A stretch of 64,000 nucleotides of DNA from Clostridiales bacterium (GTDB lineage Bacteria > Bacillota > Clostridia > Oscillospirales > Butyricicoccaceae). Both the position numbers and the translations under genes were made by a program. The notes beneath the pieces were generated by a model. That model saw only the letters and a list, made by a program, of their open reading frames with translations, was not told the origin of the DNA and ran no database searches. This document shows positions 50,526 through 58,360 of this stretch, piece by piece; position 1 is the first letter of the stretch; every line of letters begins with the position of its first letter. Location of the stretch: NCBI GenBank assembly GCA_004555915.1, contig SFJM01000003.1, positions 1 through 64,000 on the forward strand, in the 5' to 3' direction.

Positions 50526-51746
50526 TCAATCCTTATCAAAGATTGCCCGGTCGAACTCACCCTCCTGTTTTGCAACAATCAGGGCAACCAGAACGTCATC
50601 AATCACATTCAGCGTGGTACGGAACATGCCGGAGAACCAGTCAATACCGGAAAGCAGTGCAACACCTTCAATCGGCAGGCCAATGGTGGGCAGGACAATT
50701 GCCAGTGCAACCAGACCGCCGCCCGGTACCACAACCGTACCCAATGTTGCCAGTGTCGACATAATGACAACAACAAACTGCTGCTGGAGGCTCATTTCCA
50801 CACCAAAGAACTGTGCTACTGTCAGGCATGCCAGTGCCAGATACAATGCCAGACCGTCACTGTTGAGGGACATACCCAGCGGATTGACCAGACGGGATAC
50901 CCGCTTGCTGATACCAATTTTATTCTCGGAATCATCCATCTTGGTGGGCAGGGTAACCGCGGAGGAAGTGGTAGTAAGCGCAACCACACCCATATGTGCC
51001 AGCTTCTTCGTCAGGCGAATCGGGCTTACCTTGACATATGCTGCCGTCAGCGTGATAAATACTGCCAGAATCAGGCATGCACATACTGCAAAGGTACCAA
51101 GGAACTTTGCCAGCGGCAGAATCACTGCCAGACCATAGTTACCGATTGCCCAGCCCAACAGGGAGAAAATACCCAGTGGAGCAATTTTCATGACCATCTT
51201 AATGACCGTCAGCAGCACCTGATTGACAGCTTTTACCCCTTCCAGAATTTTATTATTCCCATTCACTTCGGATAAATAGCTGACTGCCAGACCTGCCAGC
51301 AGGGCAAAGACAATCACCTGAATGGTATTGCCTTCCGAAATGGATGCAACAATATTATTGGGAAAAAAATTCGTGATAATTTCCGTCAGGGTCTGATCGG
51401 AACCGGTGATATCGGTTGCCAGATCTCCTGTGAACTGGATGCCGGAGCCAGGCTTGACAATATTGGCACCAATGATGCCAACGGTACCGGCAACAATGGT
51501 GGTGCAGGCAAAGCCGATAAATGCCTTCCCGCCCAGTGCACCGATTTCCTTTCTCTTGAGGGAGCCTACTGCTTCAATGACAGAGCCCATGACCAGTATG
51601 ACAACGCACATCTGAATCAGACGCAGGAAAATGTCACCGACAAACTTCACAGATACCATGAAATGCGGGACAATGACACCTGCCACCATGCCAAGGATCA
51701 TGGCAAGGAAGATCAGGAATGTGTTGTTTTTGAGGAGTTTGTTCAT
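50526..51746 (-). CDS. Dicarboxylate/amino acid:cation symporter (DAACS family)
   Basis: The start at 51746 (MNKLLKNNTFLIFLAM) is nine bases after AGGAAAGG. The 406-residue protein has eight membrane helices plus two re-entrant loops. The first loop motif appears as TTTSSAVTLPTKM, close to the glutamate transporter SSSSAATLP motif. Typical ALACLTVAQ and LLSGIDWFSGMFRTTLNVIDD follow in the second half (the Asp/Arg binding region). It takes up aspartate, glutamate, serine/threonine or C4-dicarboxylates with Na+ or H+; the exact substrate is not deducible. A leader terminator precedes it. Confidence 0.93.
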   Translation of the reverse strand: MNKLLKNNTFLIFLAMILGMVAGVIVPHFMVSVKFVGDIFLRLIQMCVVILVMGSVIEAVGSLKRKEIGALGGKAFIGFACTTIVAGTVGIIGANIVKPGSGIQFTGDLATDITGSDQTLTEIITNFFPNNIVASISEGNTIQVIVFALLAGLAVSYLSEVNGNNKILEGVKAVNQVLLTVIKMVMKIAPLGIFSLLGWAIGNYGLAVILPLAKFLGTFAVCACLILAVFITLTAAYVKVSPIRLTKKLAHMGVVALTTTSSAVTLPTKMDDSENKIGISKRVSRLVNPLGMSLNSDGLALYLALACLTVAQFFGVEMSLQQQFVVVIMSTLATLGTVVVPGGGLVALAIVLPTIGLPIEGVALLSGIDWFSGMFRTTLNVIDDVLVALIVAKQEGEFDRAIFDKD

Positions 51747-51780
51747 GTTCTTCATCCTTTCCTGAATTTTCTCATAAAAA

Positions 51781-51811
51781 TAAAAAAATCCCAAAAGCCT
51801 TCCGCCTTTGG
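51781..51811 (-). terminator. Leader terminator (possible attenuator) before the symporter
   Basis: On the minus strand CCAAAGGC and GCTTTTGG (51811-51804 and 51798-51791) form an 8-bp stem with a 5-base loop, followed by GATTTTTTT. It sits between the promoter (51831-51859) and the gene, within the 5' untranslated leader, so it may attenuate transcription. No sensing structure is recognised. Confidence 0.55.
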
Positions 51812-51830
51812 AATCAAAAAATATGATATG

Positions 51831-51859
51831 ATTATATTCGCATCGACCGACAATGTCAA
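51831..51859 (-). promoter_or_regulatory. Sigma-A-type promoter of the symporter gene
   Basis: On the minus strand TTGACA (51854-51859) and TATAAT (51831-51836) are spaced by 17 bp, a consensus match at all 12 bases. Confidence 0.85.
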
Positions 51860-52005
51860 GCTGTAAATCGAATAAATTTTCCCTTCTCCAACAAAATATT
51901 CGTGGCGTATGCCATGGAAACGCAGGAGTCCCAAATCTCCCTCCTAAAGGAAGTCTGGGATGTATCAATCGTTTATCTGGTGGAAGTCTGTTTTATCCTC
52001 ACAAC

Positions 52006-52137
52006 TCCCTCAGTCGCCTTAAATTAGCAAACATGATATACATTGGTTTGTATACTTGTTCGGTTAGGACGGAGCCTCGCTCTCGCTTCGCTCGGCTGCA
52101 TCCAGCAGCTCGCGACCTCCTCTGAGGGAGCCTTTGG
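52006..52137. repeat. MITE-like dispersed repeat
   Basis: The segment starts with CTCCCTCAGTCGC and ends with GCGACCTCCTCTGAGGGAG, so its ends are inverted repeats. The interior has GC-rich short palindromes such as CGCTCTCGCTTCGCTCGG. Its right end is identical over about 20 bases to 31460-31486 (minus). The gap 51860-52005 shows no other structure that I can name. Confidence 0.55.
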
Positions 52138-52224
52138 AGCATATCGTGCATTTTACCGGTTGAGATAGAAATAGCTCTGAAAATTCCTTCAAAAAGAGAA
52201 TCAACATGCAACATACTGTGCATG

Positions 52225-52256
52225 AAAAAAGGCAGACCCAAATGGATCTGCCTTTG
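52225..52256 (-). terminator. Terminator after glgA
   Basis: On the minus strand AAAGGCAGA and TCTGCCTTT flank a 10-base loop, followed by TTTC. It lies ten bases past the glgA stop. Confidence 0.85.
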
Positions 52257-52265
52257 ATGGTGTAT

Positions 52266-53708
52266 TTATCCCAGAGAATCGTACAGTGCCTCATACTTCT
52301 TCGCGGATGCATTCCACGAGAAGTCTGTGGTCATGCCGCGCTTGACCATGTTCTTCCATGCTTCCGGATTATCATAAAATACCTGTTCTGCATAGAAAAT
52401 CGTCTGCAGCATTTCATCTGCATTATAATTTGCAAAGGAGAAGCCGGTACCACTCTGTTCATAGCAGTTATACGGCTGAACGGTATCGCGCAGGCCGCCG
52501 GTCTCACGGACAATCGGTACGGTACCATAACGCAGGGAAATCAGCTGGGTCAGGCCACACGGCTCAAACCGGGACGGCATCAGCATGGCATCCGCTGCGG
52601 CATACAGGCGATGTGCCCTTGTTTCATTAAACAGGATGTTTGCAGAAACCTGGCCCTTCCGGGTCCATTCATAATGGCGGAACAGGTTTTCATACCGCGG
52701 ATCACCGGTACCAATGATAACCAGCTGTACCCGGGAGGTCAGCAGGCGTTCCAGTACCCATTCTACCAGATCCAGACCCTTCTGGTCTGTCAGACGGGTA
52801 ATCATTGCCAGCATCATGACATCCGGATCCTCCGGCATGCCCAGCTCACGCTGCAGTGCCAGCTTACATGCCTTCTTGCCTTCCTCAAAACTTGTTTCAT
52901 CATAATTTGCCGCCAGCAGCGAATCGGTTGCCGGATTGTACAGGTCATAGTCAATGCCATTGAGGATACCGCTGAGGGAATCTGCCTTGGCATTGAGCAG
53001 GCCATCCAGACCTTCACCATAATACGGCATTTTGATTTCCTGTGCATAGCTGTCACTTACCGTGGTAATACGGTCAGCATATACCAGGCCGCCCTTGAGC
53101 ATATTGGCATCCTTATGGAATTCCATCCGTCCCAGAACGAATACATGTCCCGGCAGGCCGGTAAAGCGGCGCATGGTCTTGATATCCCAGACACCCTGGA
53201 ATTTTAAATTATGGATGGTAACGACGGTACGGATCCCACGGAAGAACGGGTTATCCTGGAACATTTCATGCAGGAATACCGGAATCAGCGCCGTCTGCCA
53301 GTCATGACAATGGATAATGTCCGGCCGGAAGCCGATTGCCGGCAGTACGGAAAGCACAGCCTTGGAGAAGAAGCTGAATTTCTGGATATCCCACAGAATA
53401 TCACTGTACAGCTTTTCACCATGGAAAAAGTGCTCATTATCAATGTAATAATACCGGATACCCTCATATTCGCAGGTCATAATGCCTACATAGAAGTTAC
53501 CCAGCTCGCCTAAATCCATATAGCAATTGCCAAAGTAAGTAAACCGGCTGCGGAATTTCTGCGGAATGCAGGTATAGTCCGGCAGGATGACACGCACATC
53601 ATATTTGCTCTTATCCAAAGACTTTGGAAGTGCGCCCACAACGTCTGCCAGGCCGCCGGTTTTTACAAACGGCACGCATTCCGATGCAGCAAACAATATA
53701 TTTTTCAT
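52266..53708 (-). CDS. glgA: Glycogen (starch) synthase
   Basis: The 480-residue GT5 enzyme transfers glucose from ADP-glucose to glycogen. It has the ADP-glucose motif KTGGLADVVGALP near the N-terminus, the HDWQTALIP motif, and PSRFEPCGLTQLISLRYGT with the catalytic Glu region near the C-terminus. The ATG at 53708 follows GGAGG by nine bases; a longer reading to 53789 is rejected. No glgB, glgC or glgP is adjacent, so it is monocistronic here, between a consensus promoter and a terminator. Confidence 0.96.
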   Translation of the reverse strand: MKNILFAASECVPFVKTGGLADVVGALPKSLDKSKYDVRVILPDYTCIPQKFRSRFTYFGNCYMDLGELGNFYVGIMTCEYEGIRYYYIDNEHFFHGEKLYSDILWDIQKFSFFSKAVLSVLPAIGFRPDIIHCHDWQTALIPVFLHEMFQDNPFFRGIRTVVTIHNLKFQGVWDIKTMRRFTGLPGHVFVLGRMEFHKDANMLKGGLVYADRITTVSDSYAQEIKMPYYGEGLDGLLNAKADSLSGILNGIDYDLYNPATDSLLAANYDETSFEEGKKACKLALQRELGMPEDPDVMMLAMITRLTDQKGLDLVEWVLERLLTSRVQLVIIGTGDPRYENLFRHYEWTRKGQVSANILFNETRAHRLYAAADAMLMPSRFEPCGLTQLISLRYGTVPIVRETGGLRDTVQPYNCYEQSGTGFSFANYNADEMLQTIFYAEQVFYDNPEAWKNMVKRGMTTDFSWNASAKKYEALYDSLG

Positions 53709-53879
53709 TTCCGATGTCCTCCATCTTCCTTCCTTCAATCGCAGTTGTGTTTCCCATCCTGATCGCTGCGAAATCCGGCAATGATCCAATCCTTCACCCG
53801 GGGCGTATCTGAAAATGCGAAATTTTCCGTTTCATGTCTCCAGATGCCGCCTGCAAGTATACCAACTATATTTAATATC

Positions 53880-53908
53880 ATTATAGGACAAGGCATTTGT
53901 CTTGTCAA
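53880..53908 (-). promoter_or_regulatory. Sigma-A-type promoter of glgA
   Basis: On the minus strand TTGACA (53903-53908) and TATAAT (53880-53885) are spaced by 17 bp, about 170 bases before the start. The remaining leader (53709-53879) shows no recognised riboswitch. Confidence 0.8.
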
Positions 53909-54021
53909 CGGATTCGGCATAAACTCCGTGTTAAAACCACCGCATTTTTATGCATTTCCTACAAAAATGCGCAACATTTGTCTAAAACCAGACAGAAAAC
54001 TGCCTATTCACCAGGGCTGGC

Positions 54022-55080
54022 TCAATCTGCGGATTCTCCATATGAGAAGCTGATACCGGTATCTCCGGAGCCGGAACCGGCAGGCTGCGGCTCACTTCCC
54101 TGCAGTGACATGACAACTGCGCCCACGGCAATGGCAAACAATACAATGACGATAACCGCTACCACGATAATGCCGCGCACACTGATGAGCTGTTCCGGTC
54201 CGTCATCCTCGTCCATATCATCCTCTTCCGGTTCCTCCCGATGCCGAAGCTGATTCCTGCGGTATGCGGCATCCGGATTCGGATAGACCCGTTCCTCCCG
54301 GGCCGGCTGCGGCGCTACAAAATCACTGGGAATCGGAATATCCGGAATCTTTGTTACATCGGCCTGTTCCTCCGGTTCGGATTCCTCTGTCCCGGTCTTT
54401 TGCGCCTCCCGGATTTCCGTCTTTGGAATCACCTGTGTGAAGTCCGCATTTTCTATGTCATCCGCTTCCGGCTCCGCCGCCGTATCCTCCGGCTCTGCCT
54501 TTTCAGCATAGCCCAGCTTTGCGGCAGCTTCCCGGACTTCCTCTTTGGACATGACTCTGGAATATTCCAGGCTTTCAATGTCCTGGGGCTGCTGTTCTGC
54601 CGGTTCCTCTCCCCGCAGGGATTCCAGCGCCGCATGGATATTGTCACGGGAAATCACATGGGTATATTCCGCATCCTCGATCTCCTGCGCCGGTTCCTCC
54701 TCTGCCGGTTCGGACAGCTTTGCGGCAATCACATCCGCAAGCTCCTCCTGCAGACCTTCCGGCATGCTCTCTTCCTCCGGCAGCTCCTGCATGGCTTCCT
54801 CAATCTCCTGACGGGACACCATCTGTGTATATTCCATCTCACCAGCCGGGTCCGGTTCCGTGCTGCCCGAGGATGGCTTCTGAATGAAATCGCCGGGAAT
54901 GGCTATGGTAAAATCATCCTGTTCTTCCTGCATTCTGCGGGAAAAGAAATCTGTTGGAATCGAAGCTGTATCCGGTTCTGGTCTTGCCTGTGCCTTTCTT
55001 CCTTCTGCTGTCGGCGCACCGCAAAACATACAGTATTTTACACCGTCACTGATCTGCTTTCCGCATCGGATGCAATACAT
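54022..55080 (-). CDS. Zinc-ribbon protein with four internal repeats and a C-terminal membrane segment
   Basis: The start at 55080 (MYCIRCGKQISDG) is eight bases after GGGAGG. Residues 1-30 form a zinc ribbon (CIRCGKQ and CMFCGAP). Residues 45-290 are acidic. They contain four copies of a motif of the form (E/D)(Y/F)(T/S)xV(I/M)(S/P)(R/K)xxI: EYTQMVSRQEIEEAMQEL, EYTHVISRDNIHAALESL, EYSRVMSKEEVREAAAKL and DFTQVIPKTEIREAQKT. One membrane helix (about 305-327, IIVVAVIVIVLFAIAVGAVV) precedes a short Gly/Ser-rich tail. The repeats may be peptide docking sites. No function is known. Confidence 0.8.
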   Translation of the reverse strand: MYCIRCGKQISDGVKYCMFCGAPTAEGRKAQARPEPDTASIPTDFFSRRMQEEQDDFTIAIPGDFIQKPSSGSTEPDPAGEMEYTQMVSRQEIEEAMQELPEEESMPEGLQEELADVIAAKLSEPAEEEPAQEIEDAEYTHVISRDNIHAALESLRGEEPAEQQPQDIESLEYSRVMSKEEVREAAAKLGYAEKAEPEDTAAEPEADDIENADFTQVIPKTEIREAQKTGTEESEPEEQADVTKIPDIPIPSDFVAPQPAREERVYPNPDAAYRRNQLRHREEPEEDDMDEDDGPEQLISVRGIIVVAVIVIVLFAIAVGAVVMSLQGSEPQPAGSGSGDTGISFSYGESAD

Positions 55081-55125
55081 GCTGGTATCCTCCCTGTCTG
55101 GATTATTGGAGTCTCTGTTTCTACG

Positions 55126-55154
55126 ATTATAAGCCATATTTGAAAATATGACAA
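55126..55154 (-). promoter_or_regulatory. Promoter of the zinc-ribbon protein gene
   Basis: On the minus strand TTGTCA (55149-55154) and TATAAT (55126-55131) are spaced by 17 bp, 46 bases before the start. Confidence 0.8.
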
Positions 55155-55462
55155 GTTTTTTTCCGGATTCTGCCGTTTCGGGCTATTCTATGCGGCTTCG
55201 GACAGACAAAGAACCCTGAACAGCATGATCCTGTCCAGGGTTCCGGTATAAAAACATGAAAAAGGGGGAGACTGGGAGAATATCCTGCCATTCCCCTGCG
55301 CGGAAGGCGCATCCTGTCGGGGGAAGGCAGAGCACTCACAAGAGAAAGAAGATGTGAAAAAAGCTCCCATCAAGGATATTCATTTTTCACTATCCAGAGT
55401 ATATGCAAAAACTATGACTTCCATTTAACGAAAGTATGTCCGATTTGTAAAAAATACATGCG
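55155..55462. other. Gene-free gap with one hairpin
   Basis: No gene is seen. A hairpin GAACCCTG (55211-55218) with CAGGGTTC (55235-55242) has TTTGTC behind it on the minus strand and may end the small membrane-protein transcript. The rest shows nothing recognisable. Confidence 0.45.
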
Positions 55463-55861
55463 TCAAAGGCCGCTGCAAATGCCGATAATCAGCCCCACCA
55501 GGATACCGGCTGCCATAATGGCGGCGCTGAGGGGATACCAGTATTCTTTTTCCTGCTGGTTATGCAGTTTGGTAAACATCCCCCGGATGAGGGCAACCAT
55601 GCCGAAAACCAGCATGCCGATGACAAACAAGAATGCCAGCGAACGGAGGACGGAGCCTGCTGTGAGGGCCCTGCCAATCATCATGACAGAACCGGCTGAC
55701 AGGCAGACCAGAACAAATGTAACAATCGGCAGGCCACCTGTCTGGGATGATACATCCGGCAGGTGATCCAGCGGGTCCTCCGCCAGCCTGTCCTCTGTCT
55801 CCTGCTCCGGATCGGTTTCCTCCTTTACCTCTGTAATGGTATACTTTTTTTTATTTTCCAT
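55463..55861 (-). CDS. Small unknown membrane protein
   Basis: The 132-residue protein starts at an ATG with GGAGGTGA upstream. The first 40 residues are charged (KEETDPEQETEDRLAEDP). Three hydrophobic segments follow, at about 45-65, 72-93 and 111-131. No family is recognised. The charged tail and small size suggest an accessory membrane protein. It is single on the minus strand, with 316 bases upstream that hold only the rubrerythrin terminator. Confidence 0.75.
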   Translation of the reverse strand: MENKKKYTITEVKEETDPEQETEDRLAEDPLDHLPDVSSQTGGLPIVTFVLVCLSAGSVMMIGRALTAGSVLRSLAFLFVIGMLVFGMVALIRGMFTKLHNQQEKEYWYPLSAAIMAAGILVGLIIGICSGL

Positions 55862-56114
55862 CCGATTTCACCTCCGGCGTTTTCTGTTTCATCATAGCAT
55901 ATACAACAGGACACTGTAAAGCAGCCTGCACTTTTGTTCATAAAACATTTTCTTTTTTCAAACGGTGCGCTTCCGCTGTGAAACCGTCTGGTTCTGTCTT
56001 GCCTCCGCAGGATATTTTCCCTATATTTCCCTATAATGGTATAGAGAAAGGCTTGATCCTATGGTTGTAATACGGAAACCCGCCGCAGTCCGGTGGAATG
56101 CCATGACAACACAG

Positions 56115-56150
56115 AAAAAAGCGGAGGCTGCAACAGCAGCCTCCGCAAAA
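56115..56150 (-). terminator. Terminator of the Rrf2-rubrerythrin operon
   Basis: GCGGAGGCTGC (56121-56131) pairs perfectly with GCAGCCTCCGC (56136-56146). On the minus strand a run of six T follows. It lies about 30 bases past the rubrerythrin stop. Confidence 0.9.
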
Positions 56151-56177
56151 TGTCAGATATCCGTGTTCTGATTCGGA

Positions 56178-56765
56178 TTAGCCGAAGTAACGCTCCAGCA
56201 GACCCTTCAGTGCACGGCCATGACGAGCCTCGTCACGTGCCATCTCATGTACAGTATCATGGATTGCATCCAGGCCATTCTTCTTCGCGCACTTAGCCAG
56301 ATCGAACTTGCCCTGGGTTGCGCCGAACTCACAGTCAACACGCCATGCCAGGTTGTCCTTGGTGGTAGCCTTCATGTTCGGCTCCAGGGTCTCGCCCAGC
56401 AGTTCTGCAAACTTAGCTGCATGCTCAGCCTCTTCGTAAGCTGCCTTCTCCCAGTACAGGCCGATTTCCGGATAGCCCTCACGATGTGCGATGCGAGCCA
56501 TGCACAGATACATACCAACCTCAGAGCACTCGCCGTTGAAGTTTGCCTTCAGCTGCTCCAGGATGTATTCCTTATCCTCAGCGGATACGTTGTCGTTGTT
56601 TGCAACGGTCTTCTCATATACGCCGTACTCATGCTCAGCTGCCAGCTCCAGTTCGCCTTCTACAGCCTTGAACATCTTAGCCGGTGCCTTACATACCGGG
56701 CACTGCTCCGGAGCAGCGTCGCCTTCATAAACGTAACCACATACAGTACATACAAACTTAGCCAT
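56178..56765 (-). CDS. Reverse rubrerythrin (peroxide reductase)
   Basis: The 195-residue protein has an N-terminal rubredoxin domain (CTVCGYVYEGDAAPEQCPVC) followed by a ferritin-like diiron domain. Glu/His ligands lie in FNGECSEVGMYL, YEEAEHAAKF and the C-terminal ARDEARHGRAL. The domain order is the reverse of classical rubrerythrin, matching revRbr of Clostridia, which reduces hydrogen peroxide and oxygen with NADH-derived electrons. It follows the Rrf2 regulator by 27 bases and ends at a strong terminator. It likely defends against oxygen exposure. Confidence 0.93.
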   Translation of the reverse strand: MAKFVCTVCGYVYEGDAAPEQCPVCKAPAKMFKAVEGELELAAEHEYGVYEKTVANNDNVSAEDKEYILEQLKANFNGECSEVGMYLCMARIAHREGYPEIGLYWEKAAYEEAEHAAKFAELLGETLEPNMKATTKDNLAWRVDCEFGATQGKFDLAKCAKKNGLDAIHDTVHEMARDEARHGRALKGLLERYFG

Positions 56766-56792
56766 AATTAATATTCTCCTCTCAGATGAAAT

Positions 56793-57215
56793 TTATTGAC
56801 CTGTTAAATCTGCCTTTGGGACAAACTGCGCCAACGGCAGGTCATACAGCTTTTGACGGATATCCTGGTTAATTGCACCGAATAGCCGGTGAAAGGTGCA
56901 TTCATTTTTCTGCTGGACACGGCTGCAGTCAAATTCACTGCTCAGGCAGTGGTTGATTTCAATTGGCCCGTCAATCACTTCGATGATCTCACCCAGTGAA
57001 ATCTGGTCCGCCGGTCTGGCAATCTCATAGCCGCCGCTGACACCCTTATATGAGTTGGTCAGGTTGGCCTGTGTAAGCCGGTGCAGAATTTTTAATGCAA
57101 ACCGGGATGGGACACCGCTGTCATCGGAGATCTGCTTTGCACTGACTTTTCCGTCGCGCTCAGCCAGACAATACATTATACGGATTGCATAATCCGCTTC
57201 ATGTGTGATCCGCAT
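56793..57215 (-). CDS. Rrf2-family transcriptional regulator
   Basis: The 140-residue protein has the Rrf2 winged-helix start MRITHEADYAIRIMYCLAE, GVPSRFALKILHRLTQANL and the wing segment YKGVSGGYEIARP. Three cysteines in HCLSSEFDCSRVQQKNEC (about residues 90-107) match the [2Fe-2S] ligand pattern of IscR/NsrR-like members, suggesting redox or NO/oxygen sensing. GGAGGTGG lies before the ATG. It precedes reverse rubrerythrin in one operon and probably controls it, and itself, from the promoter at 57251-57279. Confidence 0.92.
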   Translation of the reverse strand: MRITHEADYAIRIMYCLAERDGKVSAKQISDDSGVPSRFALKILHRLTQANLTNSYKGVSGGYEIARPADQISLGEIIEVIDGPIEINHCLSSEFDCSRVQQKNECTFHRLFGAINQDIRQKLYDLPLAQFVPKADLTGQ

Positions 57216-57250
57216 GATCCACCTCCGAGTCGCCTTTCTGTCTTGAGTAT

Positions 57251-57279
57251 AGTATATCTTCCGGCCTGTTTTTTGTCAA
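57251..57279 (-). promoter_or_regulatory. Promoter of the Rrf2-rubrerythrin operon
   Basis: On the minus strand TTGACA (57274-57279) and TATACT (57251-57256) are spaced by 17 bp. The overlapping short TATACTATACT repeat could be part of the Rrf2 operator. Confidence 0.85.
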
Positions 57280-57345
57280 GTAGGAATCATTATTATTTTT
57301 GTTTTATCCTGCCAAAAAAAATCGCAAATTTTTTCAAAAAAACAG

Positions 57346-57374
57346 TTGACATTCGTCGGTCACAGATGTATAAT
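57346..57374 (+). promoter_or_regulatory. Promoter of the tRNA-Leu cluster
   Basis: TTGACA (57346-57351) and TATAAT (57369-57374), 17 bp apart, match the consensus fully, about 80 bases before the first tRNA. Confidence 0.85.
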
Positions 57375-57456
57375 ACCAATTGTCGCTGAGAGATGCGGCA
57401 GGAAATGATGGCAAAACATTGTTTCTCCCTCAGTTGCTCATATAACAGCTCAACAT

Positions 57457-57539
57457 GCGACTGTGGCGGAATAGGCAGACGCGCACGTTTGAGGGGCGTG
57501 TGGGCAACCGTGCCGGTTCAAGTCCGGCCAGTCGCACCA
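57457..57539 (+). tRNA. tRNA-Leu (anticodon GAG)
   Basis: The acceptor GCGACTG pairs with CAGTCGC, the T arm is GCCGG-TTCAAGT-CCGGC, and a variable arm is present as in class II tRNAs. The anticodon stem CACGT/GCGTG encloses TTGAGGG, giving GAG. Encoded CCA ends at 57539. Confidence 0.92.
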
Positions 57540-57544
57540 AATAT

Positions 57545-57630
57545 GCAGATGTGGCGGAATGGCAGACGCGCTAGCTTCAGGTGCTAGTGTTCGCAAGGAC
57601 GTGAGGGTTCAAGTCCCTCCATCTGCACCA
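57545..57630 (+). tRNA. tRNA-Leu (anticodon CAG), copy 1
   Basis: GCAGATG pairs with CATCTGC; anticodon stem CTAGC/GCTAG encloses TTCAGGT, giving CAG. It has a long variable arm (GTTCGCAAGGAC) and an encoded CCA. It is identical in sequence to 57698-57783. Confidence 0.93.
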
Positions 57631-57697
57631 TATGTGGATCAGGCTGTGTGCCCCACCTCGGTTTTCCTCTACCGTGTAAAAATCAAGAGGTACAAAT

Positions 57698-57783
57698 GCA
57701 GATGTGGCGGAATGGCAGACGCGCTAGCTTCAGGTGCTAGTGTTCGCAAGGACGTGAGGGTTCAAGTCCCTCCATCTGCACCA
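57698..57783 (+). tRNA. tRNA-Leu (anticodon CAG), copy 2
   Basis: This is an exact 86-base copy of the tRNA at 57545-57630, 67 bases downstream, probably from a recent tandem duplication. Confidence 0.93.
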
Positions 57784-57784
57784 T

Positions 57785-57819
57785 GAAAAAGGCTCTTTTG
57801 GAAACAAAAGAGCCTTTTT
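57785..57819 (+). terminator. Terminator of the tRNA-Leu cluster
   Basis: AAAAAGGCTCTTTTG pairs perfectly with CAAAAGAGCCTTTTT around a GAAA tetraloop, followed by C and AT-rich sequence. Confidence 0.9.
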
Positions 57820-57824
57820 CAATG

Positions 57825-57990
57825 AAATAAATCCCTGACGGGATTTGTGAAATATGCCTGACGGCATATGAAATAGCTGACGCTGTGAAATACGCTGCGG
57901 CGTATCAGGGGATTTATTTTATTTCACATCTGCGAAGCAGATATTTCATCATTCAGCGAATGATTTCATATTGCGCAGCAATATTTCATT
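57825..57990 (+). repeat. Array of seven short hairpins with TGAAAT/ATTTCA linkers
   Basis: Seven consecutive stem-loops fill this stretch: AAATCCC/GGGATTT (57829-57846), ATATGCC/GGCATAT (57852-57869), AGC/GCT (57875-57884), ATACGC/GCGTAT (57890-57905), ATCTGC/GCAGAT (57928-57942), ATCATTC/GAATGAT (57948-57964) and ATATTGC/GCAATAT (57968-57984). Loops are TGAC or TGCG in the first four and GAA, AGC or GCA in the last three. Linkers read TGAAAT in the left half and ATTTCA in the right half, so the whole array is itself roughly palindromic. A left-end segment (GAAATAAATCCC) is complementary to GGGGATTTATTTTATTTC in the middle. It ends 17 bases before the ribosome-binding site of the four-helix-bundle gene. 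Confidence 0.85.
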
Positions 57991-58009
57991 TCCCCGGAGG
58001 TGACAAAGA

Positions 58010-58360
58010 TTGAAAGAAAACAAACTGGTTTCCCTTTCCATGGATTTTTCTGTAAAAATCATCAAACTATGTGAAAACATAAAAGGTCACTACTCCCTTG
58101 TCAATCAACTGGAACGTTCTGCAACATCTATTGGCGCAAACATCCATGAAGCAAATTATGCACATAGCAAGCCGGATTTCATCGCCAAACTCCAAATTGC
58201 ATTGAAAGAATGCTATGAAACAGAATATTGGCTGGAATTGTTTGTAAAATCAGAGCTTATTCATCGAGAAAACGCCTCTGTACTATATCATCAATGCGGG
58301 ACTTTACGAAGAATCCTGATTGCCTCAATCAACACCGCAAAATCCAATCAAAATCAATAA
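58010..58360 (+). CDS. Four-helix-bundle protein (S23/IVP family)
   Basis: The 116-residue protein starts with TTG at 58010, nine bases after GGAGG. It is all-helical. The pattern LVNQLERSATSIGANIHEA and FIAKLQIALKECYETEYWLEL is typical of the 23S rRNA intervening-sequence (S23) four-helix-bundle family, related to the Avd proteins of diversity-generating retroelements. There is no 23S rRNA gene or reverse transcriptase in the window, so this is a free-standing member. It follows directly on the hairpin array, which probably lies in its leader. Such proteins form pentamers with a basic surface; binding to the array's RNA or DNA is an inference. Confidence 0.85.
   Translation: MKENKLVSLSMDFSVKIIKLCENIKGHYSLVNQLERSATSIGANIHEANYAHSKPDFIAKLQIALKECYETEYWLELFVKSELIHRENASVLYHQCGTLRRILIASINTAKSNQNQ

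Noticed and set aside
57825..57990. CRISPR array
   Set aside because: The units are self-paired hairpins of unequal length with short linkers, not constant repeats with unique spacers; no cas gene is near. The same holds for the 143-bp array, whose units are contiguous.
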